DNA of 64,000 bases, taken from NCBI GenBank assembly GCA_038206765.1, contig JBBRAM010000001.1:62001-126000 (forward strand), given 5' to 3'. This DNA comes from UKL13-2 sp038206765. Its GTDB lineage: Bacteria; Pseudomonadota; Gammaproteobacteria; Burkholderiales; Usitatibacteraceae. How positions within the stretch are numbered: the first letter of the stretch is position 1; each line of letters starts with the position of its first letter. Position numbers and translations under genes: made by a program. A model generated the notes under the pieces. It searched no databases and was not told the DNA's origin. It saw only the letters and a program-made list of their open reading frames with translations. Below, one piece after another: positions 1-8,590 of the stretch.

Positions 1-767
1 CATCGAAGCACTTGGAATTGACTCAAGCGCGTCTTTCACCTGCTTCGCAGTCTTTGCGCAAATCAAAACATGTCCCATCTCATGTGTACGAAGTGCCGAG
101 TAATACTTATTCCAAATTTCTTTAAATTCGGGCGAGGCGTTGTCAACGCCGTACCATTTTGGCAAGCGCATTTTCGCCATACATTTTGAGCTGATCGACC
201 TAATTGCGTAAGTGTCACCGCCGCCCTGACACATGAAATCGTATTTAACTTTGGCAGTTGTCATGCCGTTCGCACCTTGCCCCTTCGCATGCATCTCCAA
301 GTTAAGCTCCTCTGGGCTATCGCCGCGAATCTCATAGTGTTCAACACCAATGACCGCAAAATCTGCCAATAGCCTGCGTTCAGTTTCGCGATATGCATCG
401 GATTTCGCACTGACGGAAGGATTGAGCATCTTTGGGGTTTGTGGCAATGGATTGGTGGAGCATTTGCTATAAAGCGCAACGCTACCATCGGCCAGCCTGA
501 TTTTTAGTTTTGCCGCACTTACCAGTTTATACATCGGGTCGCCAATGATCCGGGAGTTTGGCCGATATGTTCCAGGCTTGAAACAACCTCCGGTACCACA
601 GAAGGAGACGGAATAAAGTCCCTCATCGGTTGGCATTATCTGGAGCCCAAAATTTTCCTTGCAGTCTTGCCGCCAAGTTCCAGTGAAGTCAACAATTGGA
701 CCTATCGCTGCATGAACAACATCGATAATTAAGACGTATAGCAATACAGTAAGTATTTTTTGCGCAT
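1..767 (-). CDS. Secreted DUF922-like putative metalloprotease, partial, start separated by a frameshift
   Basis: The minus frame is open from the left edge up to about 753 and encodes a secreted-looking protein whose end lies outside the window. It contains an HEMGH motif (HExxH plus G) near the left edge, which with the overall pattern suggests the DUF922 family of predicted zinc proteases. The good start, ATG at 767 preceded by AAGG six bases upstream, is out of frame by one base. One extra A in the A6 run (T6 on the plus strand, 756-761) would join it to the frame and give a textbook signal peptide (MRKKILTVLLYVLIIDVVHA). As written, the ATG frame stops after 12 codons. So the gene is either frameshifted, phase-variable, started from a weak internal TTG, or affected by a sequencing error. 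The family call is moderate. Confidence 0.6.
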
Positions 768-881
768 TAAATGCCTTAGCAATATGTTTTCAACACGAGG
801 CCGTCAGCAAACGACCGAGATAGTGTGAAACGGCGCAGCGACTTTTCGATTCCGCTCCATTGCAAAGATTCAATAACATCA

Positions 882-1538
882 TTAAGGCTTTGGTGCGGTT
901 GCCAAGATTTGCGACCTAAGTGCAACCGCGATTTCATCAAGCGGAATGTAAACGGAGCCATCGTAAGTTGGATATGCATGTTTCCCTGCCGCTCCGCCAT
1001 AGCCTGCCAATGGAATCTCGATAATGTCGGGACGAATGAACACAGCCCTAGAGGATTTCCATTTTTCCCGATACCAAGCGATTCGAAACGCACTATTACC
1101 GCTATGAATCAGGTTGAGGCGGGGCCATTTCGTGGCGCACTTATTTTCGTACTCCCGCTCCTCCTGAATCGCGGCGCCATTCGTAGACAATAATGGATCA
1201 TAGCGCATCGGGGATTTCGCCAAAAAGACAAGGTATCGTGTGCCAATTTCAATGCCCCCACGCCGGCCAAACTCAATGGGCTGGCGTGGCGCGCTACCCT
1301 TCAAGGTTTCAATAACTTGTGCACCATATTTGGCGCCGCATTCTGTCTCGCCATCCCGGATTACCGATCCTTCGGTAATTTGGATGATTGCCACGACATC
1401 CGATGCAAGAACCAATTCGTTTAGTGGCACTGGCATTATTATCGTTGCACAGGCTGCAAACGAAGCGGTCGCCAAGCCAAACAGGAACAGGGGCCGCTTC
1501 ATCCACTTCATAACTTGGTGTAAGGACGATTTGCTCAT
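882..1538 (-). CDS. Secreted protein of unknown function
   Basis: A 218-residue reading frame. A hydrophobic stretch beginning with MKRPLFLFGLATAS about 12 residues in looks like a signal peptide, so the real start may be one of the internal ATGs (1511 or 1502) rather than 1538; none has a convincing ribosome binding site. The mature part has scattered cysteines (ECGAKYG, NKCATKW) and no domain I recognise. It resembles the small single-copy secreted proteins that often precede DUF-type genes, but no function is assigned. It is co-oriented with the partial gene at the left edge, about 115 bp away, and with the DUF2199 gene upstream. Confidence 0.55.
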   Translation of the reverse strand: MSKSSLHQVMKWMKRPLFLFGLATASFAACATIIMPVPLNELVLASDVVAIIQITEGSVIRDGETECGAKYGAQVIETLKGSAPRQPIEFGRRGGIEIGTRYLVFLAKSPMRYDPLLSTNGAAIQEEREYENKCATKWPRLNLIHSGNSAFRIAWYREKWKSSRAVFIRPDIIEIPLAGYGGAAGKHAYPTYDGSVYIPLDEIAVALRSQILATAPKP

Positions 1539-1692
1539 TTTTGCATCGTGCCAAGGTTGTAATATAAGTTTAAGTCAAACGACTGATCTGGGCAGAATTC
1601 TGGGCCCCGAGTCACGCACAAAACGCCCCAAAGCCACTATCTGTAGCAGGGTGCCAGCCGACTGCAAAGCAGTCACCCAATGCTTCCATGTG

Positions 1693-2193
1693 CTATCCAT
1701 GCAAAGCGGCTTCTGCAATTTGCTGCACTCGCAAAGGGTTAATTCCGTTCCGTTGCTCAAAGTATAGGGGATGATCGGTCTCACCCAGAATGATATTTGG
1801 GCGCTCACCAGCAGGCATTGTTTGTAATGATGTTTTAAGTCCAAGCGTGGGTGGCTCATACGGCAGCGCACTTTGAAGCCAGCTAAAATACGGAGGCTCG
1901 CTTTCGCGGCTTTCGCTATTCCATAGCTCATTGGCTCGCAAGAAATTCTGTTCGCTAAGAGCGACCCACGCGAGCCAAACAAATGGCGCGGGCGCATCTA
2001 TGACGGGTAAAAGAATTCTTCCAAGAATGAAGAAGTGTTTTTCGTCTATGACACATTGGTCAGACGAGAGGTTCGCGCGGGTTTCGCGCTCGCTCTCGGA
2101 AAGAGAAAACCAAAGTGCGGGGGCGGACGGTCCAAAACACATCGGAAGCTCGTCGTGGTATTGCCCGCAAGTTGCGCAATTAAATCCGTTCAT
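1693..2193 (-). CDS. DUF2199 domain protein
   Basis: A 166-residue protein beginning MNGFNCATCGQYHDELPMCFG. The N-terminal CxxCGxxH followed by a P-x-C-F-G segment and the later ILGRI and FVWLAWV stretches match the DUF2199 family as I know it: small cytoplasmic proteins with an N-terminal zinc-finger-like CxxC and no known activity. It has no signal peptide or membrane segment. Its neighbours are the toxin-antitoxin pair upstream and a secreted unknown downstream, all on the minus strand but separated by gaps, so an operon is not certain. Confidence 0.7.
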   Translation of the reverse strand: MNGFNCATCGQYHDELPMCFGPSAPALWFSLSESERETRANLSSDQCVIDEKHFFILGRILLPVIDAPAPFVWLAWVALSEQNFLRANELWNSESRESEPPYFSWLQSALPYEPPTLGLKTSLQTMPAGERPNIILGETDHPLYFEQRNGINPLRVQQIAEAALHG

Positions 2194-2275
2194 TCTTGGC
2201 CGTTTTTCTTCTTATCTTCAACGGCCAGCATATGCTGCTTTGCAGACGCTTCGTACGTCTGCATTGTCGAGTAGG

Positions 2276-2593
2276 TCACGATATTTTTTGACGAATAAAG
2301 CGTACTTGCAAATCGCAACCGACCGCGCTTGCATAGCGCTTGAGCGTAGTAAGAGAAGGTGCATGTTTGCCTGCTGCCTCAAGACGCGAAATGGCGCTTT
2401 TCGTTGTTCCCATCTTTTCGGCAACACCATCTTGCGTGAGACCGGCCTTAGCGCGCGCTCTCAGCATTTCCTTGGCGAGCTGGTATTCGAGTGCAAGTGC
2501 TTCGTATGCCTCATCGAAGCCTTTCTTGGCACGTGCTTTATCCAAGAACTTCTTATGCTGGTGAGGAACGGGTTGATATTTCAATTCAGCCAT
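2276..2593 (-). CDS. higA: HigA-type antitoxin, XRE helix-turn-helix
   Basis: A 105-residue protein with a C-terminal helix-turn-helix of the XRE/Cro type: AKAGLTQDGVAEKMGTTKSA is the recognisable helix pair, followed by ISRLEAAG and a conserved SLTTLKRYA. The N-terminal half is charged and probably holds the toxin-binding segment. It overlaps the upstream toxin gene by 8 bp and is translated second, the toxin-first order typical of HigBA systems. By analogy the protein would neutralise the toxin and repress the shared promoter upstream of 2912. The family is clear; the symbol is by analogy. Confidence 0.8.
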   Translation of the reverse strand: MAELKYQPVPHQHKKFLDKARAKKGFDEAYEALALEYQLAKEMLRARAKAGLTQDGVAEKMGTTKSAISRLEAAGKHAPSLTTLKRYASAVGCDLQVRFIRQKIS

Positions 2594-2912
2594 CTTGTGT
2601 CTCCTTAAGTCGCTTGCGCGCCATTTTCAGCTCTCGGTCAGGTGTTTGTTGGGTCTTCTTAACGAAGGCATGGAGAACAACAACTCGCTTTCCCATCATG
2701 AAACAATAAAATGTTCGCCCAATGCCAGACCGGCCACGCGGCCGCAACTCAAATAACCCATCCCCCAACGCAGGCGAATGAGGCAAACGCAGGCTGGGAC
2801 CAAACTCCGCTAACAATTCGATCAAGTGCGCATAGTCTGCCAGCACATCAACCGGCCATGACTCAATTTCATCAAGTACCCTAGGATGGGAATACTCTAT
2901 CTCGAAAGCCAT
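2586..2912 (-). CDS. higB: HigB/RelE-like (Gp49-type) toxin
   Basis: The chosen start is the ATG of MAFEIEYSH at 2912, giving 108 residues; an upstream ATG at 3035 adds 41 residues with no homology-like features. The protein has the RelE/HigB Gp49-like signature: an ALGDGLFELRP segment, then GIGRTFYCF and a C-terminal HAFVKKTQQTP block. Family members are ribosome-dependent mRNA endonucleases. It is the first gene of a two-gene unit and overlaps the antitoxin by 8 bp, suggesting coupled translation. Activity is inferred. Confidence 0.8.
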   Translation of the reverse strand: MAFEIEYSHPRVLDEIESWPVDVLADYAHLIELLAEFGPSLRLPHSPALGDGLFELRPRGRSGIGRTFYCFMMGKRVVVLHAFVKKTQQTPDRELKMARKRLKETQDG

Positions 2913-3280
2913 GGTTGATGTTAGCAAATATGCGAACCATAGACAAGCGAAAAAATTGCGCGCTCGGGCTGTTCCAATGACCGCTAACGGGAAACATATG
3001 CGGCCGCTCTGGCCGACTTCAGCCATCAACCGCATCTACCACGCGGCCGTTCGATTGGCGAGGCCGCGTTGGTGCATTTACCTGTTGACGGTTCTAGGCG
3101 CTGTTCGTTGGATGAATCATAACTGATGCGCAAATTGGCAAATATTTTGAGTTTGCAATCCGCCACGCTGAATACCTACCTGAAGATCCTTGCTCGGCTG
3201 TTGCCCGGCTGTTACCCGGCGGTTTCATAATCGATTAACGGAAAACAAAAAGCCATGCACTGATTCGCTGTAACGATAAG
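2913..3280. other. Intergenic region with a short 11-bp repeat
   Basis: No gene is supported here. The only structure seen is three imperfect 11-bp units (CGGCTGTTGCC, CGGCTGTTACC, CGGCGGTTTCA) at 3195-3227, about 50 bp downstream of the stop codon at 3281. The rest should contain the promoter of the toxin-antitoxin pair near 2913-3000; no convincing sigma-70 boxes were identified. Confidence 0.5.
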
Positions 3281-3724
3281 CTACTTGGCGTTGTTGCCAG
3301 AGTCGTCAAGTTTAATAATCGGTGTTGATCCGTCTGCTTTGCAGACATGGCAGCAATGCGAACAAGAGCGGGTCCCGCGCTCACCGGCGCCAAACATGAG
3401 TTTGCCAGACCGCACATTGCGCTTGCCGGATGCGCCGATTTCGCCAGACTCCGTGTACTCAACAATCCAAGCGCCCCAGCAAATTTGCGCTCCTTCCTCG
3501 CAGCTGATTTTAAGCTGCTGCACGGCAGTATCGGGCTTGATGGAATAGAACTTGGTTTTCGATGGCCATTCCTGCTGCGATTCACCGCGCGCAAAGAGCT
3601 TCATATGAATGGGCCGCTCGTTGTTATTGATAAACTGAAAAGTGAGATCAGCGGCTTGTGCGGTGACGGCCATTGCCGAAAAGCCCAAGACAATAATGGC
3701 GAGCGTGATTTTAAGGCGCACCAT
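3281..3724 (-). CDS. Secreted cysteine-rich protein of unknown function
   Basis: The start is set at the ATG of MVRLKITLAIIVLGF at 3724 because it opens a canonical signal peptide (cleavage after AVTAQA); the upstream ATG at 3817 would add 31 residues that do not fit. The mature protein is about 125 residues. It has a beta-rich opening (ADLTFQFINNNERPIHMKLF), paired cysteines (SCEEGAQICWGAW) and a C-terminal cluster CSHCCHVC. The pattern suggests a periplasmic or secreted disulfide-bonded protein. The family is unknown to me. Confidence 0.55.
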   Translation of the reverse strand: MVRLKITLAIIVLGFSAMAVTAQAADLTFQFINNNERPIHMKLFARGESQQEWPSKTKFYSIKPDTAVQQLKISCEEGAQICWGAWIVEYTESGEIGASGKRNVRSGKLMFGAGERGTRSCSHCCHVCKADGSTPIIKLDDSGNNAK

Positions 3725-3933
3725 AACGGCATTCACCGCAGTGGTCGTAGAAATAGGCAACAAGCGACATCGTTTTTGCATGATTTTCTCCTGAAAATGA
3801 GCTTTTAATGCAACCATATTACGGGAATTACCAAGCCAACAATATTGCGCTCACTTTGCGGGGACGTTTAAGGAATGAGCTCTTTTTGCATCGCTGATTC
3901 AACCTTCCCACCGCATCGCCATAAGCTGGCATC

Positions 3934-4857
3934 ATGGCGATCATGAACTACCAAGCCATTCTTGACCGCATCTACACCGATATCCAGCCGCAAATCGGTA
4001 TCGGAAAAGTCGCGAGCTATATTCCCGAACTGGCCAAGGTTTCACCGGCCCATTTCGGCATGGCGATTGTGGATTTGCACGGCAACGTTTACACGGTGGG
4101 AGATGCCAATACCGCGTTTTCGATCCAGTCGATTTCCAAATTGTTTGCACTAACGCTAGCCTTCCATTTGGGAGGCGATGCGATTTGGCAACGCGTCGGG
4201 CGCGAACCTTCCGGCAATCCGTTTAATTCATTGGTACAGCTTGAGCGCGAGGCAGGCAAGCCGCGCAATCCGTTCATCAACGCGGGGGCGTTAGTTGTCA
4301 CCGATATGCTCTGCGCCCGCTTTGCGCACGCGGAAAATGCGCTGTTGCAATTCATTCGAAAAATTTCCCGCAATCCAAACATCAGCTTCGATGAGGCGGT
4401 CGCAAAATCCGAACGCGACACCTCGGATCGTAATTCGGCGATGGCGCATTTTATGAAAAGTTTTGGCAATTTGCATAACCCGGTGGAGGCCGTGCTGGAT
4501 GCGTATTGTAAACACTGTGCGATCATGATGAGCGCCACCGATCTCGCCCGCGCTGTCACGTTTTTGGCCAATGGCGGTGCGCTACCGTGGAGCAGTGAAA
4601 TGGTGCTCGATAAAAGTTCCGCCAAACGCTTAAGTGCTTTGATGCTAACTTGCGGCACTTACGATGCAGCAGGCGATTTTGCATTTCGAGTTGGCCTGCC
4701 TGCCAAGAGCGGCGTGGGTGGCGGCATTGTTGCCGTGGTGCCGGGCGAATGCGGCATCTGCGTCTGGAGCCCGGCATTGGAGGAAACCGGCAATTCACAC
4801 GCAGGATCACTGGCGCTGGAGATGCTGACGAGTTTGACGGGGCGCTCGATTTTTTAG
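3934..4857 (+). CDS. glsA: Glutaminase (GlsA/YneH type)
   Basis: Hydrolyses L-glutamine to glutamate and ammonia in the cytoplasm. The 307-residue length is normal for bacterial GlsA. The serine-lysine motif of the family's beta-lactamase-like fold is visible as QSISK (S66, K69), followed by the conserved NPFNSLVQLE and NPFINAGAL blocks and the C-terminal GLPAKSGVGGGI block. ATGs at 3934 and 3943 are both possible starts. The gene stands alone between a secreted unknown and an S46 peptidase that converges on it; a strong hairpin separates the two convergent genes. Confidence 0.95.
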   Translation: MAIMNYQAILDRIYTDIQPQIGIGKVASYIPELAKVSPAHFGMAIVDLHGNVYTVGDANTAFSIQSISKLFALTLAFHLGGDAIWQRVGREPSGNPFNSLVQLEREAGKPRNPFINAGALVVTDMLCARFAHAENALLQFIRKISRNPNISFDEAVAKSERDTSDRNSAMAHFMKSFGNLHNPVEAVLDAYCKHCAIMMSATDLARAVTFLANGGALPWSSEMVLDKSSAKRLSALMLTCGTYDAAGDFAFRVGLPAKSGVGGGIVAVVPGECGICVWSPALEETGNSHAGSLALEMLTSLTGRSIF

Positions 4858-4893
4858 TCGCCAACATCGACGAACCGATTTCAAAACTCGTGA

Positions 4894-4938
4894 TTAGGGG
4901 CGGCGTTTCAGCCAAAAAAGCCGAAACGCCGCCCCTAA
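4894..4938. terminator. Hairpin terminator between convergent glsA and S46 peptidase
   Basis: A perfect 16-bp inverted repeat (TTAGGGGCGGCGTTTC at 4894-4909 and its complement at 4923-4938) with a 13-nt loop lies 37 bp after the glsA stop and 63 bp before the end of the converging peptidase gene. No long T tract follows, but the position and stem suggest a bidirectional terminator. Confidence 0.7.
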
Positions 4939-5001
4939 CCTAATGTTTTTAAATTTTGGTGCTAGAACGTCAGCAAAAATCCACTAGGCACGAAACATCA
5001 A

Positions 5002-7068
5002 TCACTTTCCATTAATCTCCGCCAACAATTCTGTCGCGCCATAAATATTTTTCAGCGCCTCACGCATCCCGTTGCTGGTCACGCCGATGGTGCGGTTGAG
5101 TTTGGTGTCAAACCAGAAACTGCCGCCGTGGGAATGCACATTGCCGTCGAATGCCAAGCCGACAATTTCGGCGTTTCGGTTAATCATTGGGCTACCCGAA
5201 TTGCCGCCAATAATATCGTTGGTTGAGACAAAATTATAATTCTGCGCGAGATTAATTTTATCTTTATTCGCAGGCCACGACGCAGGCAACGCGTAGGGTT
5301 CAGCGCCCGTATTGCGGTTGAACGCACCGCCAAAATCGGTGAACGGTGCGACTGGTTTACCGCGTTCCATCCAACCATCCACACGGCCGTAGCTTAAGCG
5401 CAGCGTGCCCGTGGCATCGGGATAAACCTTGCTGCCGAGTTGCGCGAAGCGGGCACGGGCGATCAGTTCAGCGTTCTTTTGCTCAACCGCGCGCACCTCG
5501 TTTTCGTAGCGTTTGCGAATTGCGCGAGATTGCTGATCGATGTCTCGTACCAATTGAATGAAGGCATCGTCTGATTTTGCGATTGCAGCTGCATCACTCG
5601 CCCACAACGCTTTCCGTACCGCAGGGTCACCCAGTTTGGTTGAGTCGACCAAACGCTTCGCAACTTGTTCGGGCGATTCTTTGCCCAATACTTTCACGAC
5701 AAACGGATCATCCGTACCAAGTAATTCGCGCATTTTGGTGAGCGAAAACTCTAACTTCATTTTTTCAAACTCTGGATAAATTGGCGCAGGCGAATTGATC
5801 TGGCGATCGAGCAACGGCAAACGTGATGATGAAAACTCTGGCAGACGATCGCCGTTTGCTTTCACACGCTCATCCGCGCCGCGCACAATGGTCCGCGCCA
5901 GGTTGAAGTAGCGTGAGTTAAACGCCTGAGCCAGTTCGATATTGGCAAATTCAACTGCCATTTCGCGATAAAGAACCTGCGCTTTGGCAATCGCCGCCCA
6001 TGACCCGCTGGCCGCTTTATGCTCTGCATGGCTCGCAACAAACGCTTGCAGCGCGGCCTCGTCACGACGTTTCATGGCCATTAGTTCCGGCGCCTGCAAT
6101 ACATCGAGTTCGCCCGTTGCAACCTTCAAGCCGTTTTCCAAAAAGTAAAGATCGTTTGAGGATATACGAGCTTGCTCGGCACCCAGTTTGCGATATTGCG
6201 TTAACGCGCCGCGCAGCTCGTAGCCGCGACGGATTCTCGAAATCAGCCCCACATCGCGCAGAGTCTCAAGTTGCGAGACCGTTAACAGCCGATTGGTCCG
6301 GCCGGGATTGCCAGACGTAAACACCAACTCACCCGCTTTTGCGCCGTTGGCGCTGAAGGGGAAAAAATCTTTCACTATCGCTGGCTTGCCGTTTTCGTAC
6401 GCACGTAACATCGAGGCATCAAGGTCGTAGCGCGGAAAGTTAAAGTTATCGGGATCACCACCAAAATTAGCGATTGCATCTTCGGGTGCCCAAACAAGGC
6501 GCAAATCCGAGAAGCGGTGGTATTTGTATAGGTGATATTGCCCGCCTTGGTAAAGGGTAACGACGCCACAACGAACCGTCGCTGCTTTATCGCCAACGCA
6601 ATCGGCGGCCAGCTTGGCTTCAATTGAATTTTGTGCGTTTTTGTACGCTTCACCCGCCAGCCCTTTAGTGGCGGCGTTCACGGCTTTTGTGACATCCGTG
6701 ATTTGTTCTAAACGGCTGGCTTCTGTGGCCGGGCATTGCATTTCTTCTTCGTTTTTACGGGCCAAAAAACCGTCTAACAAATAATTTTTCTTGGCACTCG
6801 AGATCTGCTGCAAACAACCCGCCACGCAGTGGTGGTTGGTCATGATCAAACCTTGGGGCGAAATAAATGAAGCCGAGCAGCCGCCCAAATTCACCGAGGC
6901 GCGCATGGCATGATCAACCCAGGCTTTATCGGGTGTGAATTGATAGTTGGCTTTCATGCCATCAACCGGCAAATTATCAAACGTCCACATGCCTTCTTCG
7001 GCTTGGGCGCTGAGTGAAAAAACTGATAACAGTGATGCGAACAAGAGCGAGGGTAGTCTTGCGTTCAT
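5002..7068 (-). CDS. S46-family dipeptidyl-peptidase (DPP7/DPP11-like)
   Basis: An exported serine exopeptidase that removes dipeptides from oligopeptide N-termini. It has a clear signal peptide (cleavage after LSAQA near residue 23), the S46 opening EEGMWTFDNLP, the catalytic-histidine block MTNHHC near residues 76-81, and the nucleophile block GGNSGSPM near the C-terminus. The 688-residue length is typical of the family (about 700). Discrimination between DPP7 (hydrophobic P1) and DPP11 (acidic P1) depends on one substrate-pocket residue that I cannot place by eye. Probably periplasmic. It stands alone, converging on glsA, and fits the peptide-degrading character of the neighbouring alpha/beta hydrolase. 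Confidence 0.93.
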   Translation of the reverse strand: MNARLPSLLFASLLSVFSLSAQAEEGMWTFDNLPVDGMKANYQFTPDKAWVDHAMRASVNLGGCSASFISPQGLIMTNHHCVAGCLQQISSAKKNYLLDGFLARKNEEEMQCPATEASRLEQITDVTKAVNAATKGLAGEAYKNAQNSIEAKLAADCVGDKAATVRCGVVTLYQGGQYHLYKYHRFSDLRLVWAPEDAIANFGGDPDNFNFPRYDLDASMLRAYENGKPAIVKDFFPFSANGAKAGELVFTSGNPGRTNRLLTVSQLETLRDVGLISRIRRGYELRGALTQYRKLGAEQARISSNDLYFLENGLKVATGELDVLQAPELMAMKRRDEAALQAFVASHAEHKAASGSWAAIAKAQVLYREMAVEFANIELAQAFNSRYFNLARTIVRGADERVKANGDRLPEFSSSRLPLLDRQINSPAPIYPEFEKMKLEFSLTKMRELLGTDDPFVVKVLGKESPEQVAKRLVDSTKLGDPAVRKALWASDAAAIAKSDDAFIQLVRDIDQQSRAIRKRYENEVRAVEQKNAELIARARFAQLGSKVYPDATGTLRLSYGRVDGWMERGKPVAPFTDFGGAFNRNTGAEPYALPASWPANKDKINLAQNYNFVSTNDIIGGNSGSPMINRNAEIVGLAFDGNVHSHGGSFWFDTKLNRTIGVTSNGMREALKNIYGATELLAEINGK

Positions 7069-7201
7069 AGCGCGGAATCCTTATGGGATGGGTAGGCTGG
7101 GAAAAATGAAATGAATTTGAATCAGAAACAAAAGTGAAATAGGGAAGCAGAATATAGCGCAAATCGCCGTGCGGCGTTTTAAGCTTGCTTTATTGAGCCG
7201 G

Positions 7202-7236
7202 TTTTTGCGTTTGCGTTTGCGTTTGTGTTTGTGTTT
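7202..7236. repeat. Hexamer array 3' of the S33-like hydrolase gene
   Basis: Six near-identical 6-bp units (GTTTTT then GCGTTT x3, GTGTTT x2) occur in the 212-bp gap, about 45 bp beyond the stop codon of the lipoprotein gene that ends at 7281. It belongs to the set of gene-3'-end arrays described in the findings. Confidence 0.7.
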
Positions 7237-7280
7237 AAGTCTTAGTTTTTATCAATATCAGAGCCATTTTGCTTTCCATC

Positions 7281-8342
7281 CTATCGCCTAGCGTCCACGT
7301 CTTTGATAAACCGGATCAAGCCATTGAAATAGGTTGCCTGATCGTCGTACATCGACATATGGCTGCCAGTTGCACAATAGAGGTATCTCCCCTGCGGAAA
7401 CGCGCTGGACATCCACTCCATATGCTTTGGATCCATCGTGTCGTAGCGGCCACCGATCACCAGTGTGGGGATGGCAATGCGGCTGAGATCACGGGTGCGA
7501 TCCCAGTTTAATAGTTTGCCACTCGCACCAAGCTCGCTCGGTCCCTGCATCGGGATATAAATTTTTGTATTGAGGCGTTTGAACGCACGGTTTACCGGAT
7601 CCGGCCACTGGTCGGGCGGCATTCGCAGGATGTGATACTGGTAATGATGCGGCATCAATAACTCCATGTAGCGCGGGTCTTCATATTTGCCCTTTGCTTC
7701 GAGCGCTTTGATTTCCGCCAACGCCTTTTGATCCATCGCGGGCATCAACACATTGTTGGCATAATCGTTATAAGCTGGGATGCTGGCCATCATATTGGAG
7801 ATGATCATGCCCTTTAGATTTTGCTGGTACTTGAGTGCATATTCAATTGCCAAAATGCCACCCCACGAGTGGCCGAGCACATAAAAATTATCGCGATTTA
7901 GGCCAAGCGCCACACGCACTTGCTCGACCTCGTCGACAAATCGTGGGATTTCCCATAACGATGGCTCGTCGGGCTGATCGCTGAACGCGGAGCCGAGCTG
8001 GTCGTAGTAGTAATACTCAATACTGGCACCGGGGAAATAGCTATCGAACGCTTCAAAATATTCATGCGTCGCGGCAGGCCCGCCGTGCAGCAACAGCACC
8101 TTCATCGTTGGATTATTGCCGACACGCTTGGTCCAGACGTTAAACGTACCTTTCGGTGTGGTGATCGGTATCGGCTTGACGCCACCGCTCAAGATGTCGC
8201 TGCGATTAGTATTGTCAAAATACGCCGGGGCAGATGCTGATACGCGGTTGGCGGCAGGCGGAACGCTGCTGCATGCCGCGAGGAAGCCAGAAAGCAACCC
8301 GACCAGCGCAACGCGGAAGGATGCACTCAAATGATGTCTCAT
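7281..8342 (-). CDS. Lipoprotein alpha/beta hydrolase, proline iminopeptidase-like (S33)
   Basis: A 353-residue protein with a lipobox L-A-A-C (Cys24) after a hydrophobic signal, so probably membrane-anchored. The hydrolase core shows the oxyanion block LLLHGGPAATHEYF, the YYDQLGSAFSD segment typical of prolyl iminopeptidases and tricorn factor F1, the nucleophile elbow GHSWGG, and the late acid and histidine blocks (GGRYDTMDP, ATGSHMSMYDD). Family members release N-terminal proline or other residues from peptides. It lies upstream of the S46 peptidase in the same orientation with a 212-bp gap holding a hexamer array, so the two may form a peptide-scavenging pair but probably have separate transcripts. 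Exact specificity is unknown. Confidence 0.85.
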   Translation of the reverse strand: MRHHLSASFRVALVGLLSGFLAACSSVPPAANRVSASAPAYFDNTNRSDILSGGVKPIPITTPKGTFNVWTKRVGNNPTMKVLLLHGGPAATHEYFEAFDSYFPGASIEYYYYDQLGSAFSDQPDEPSLWEIPRFVDEVEQVRVALGLNRDNFYVLGHSWGGILAIEYALKYQQNLKGMIISNMMASIPAYNDYANNVLMPAMDQKALAEIKALEAKGKYEDPRYMELLMPHHYQYHILRMPPDQWPDPVNRAFKRLNTKIYIPMQGPSELGASGKLLNWDRTRDLSRIAIPTLVIGGRYDTMDPKHMEWMSSAFPQGRYLYCATGSHMSMYDDQATYFNGLIRFIKDVDARR

Positions 8343-8590
8343 TATTTTTCCCGATCAAATTTAACAATGCGCAGACTAGCATTGGCGCTAAAATACTAAC
8401 AATGACACGAGTCAGCTAGTCAGCTAACTAAATTGGCAGACTGTAAGTCCGAAAAATCAATGCATATCCTTGCAGATCATAAAAACGTCAGCACGCGGGG
8501 ATTTCAGTCAGGATTTTGTATTCGCCCATTTGCACCACCCCAACCACCCTCGTCCGATATAACAATGCGCATAATAATAGCCACTCTGGC

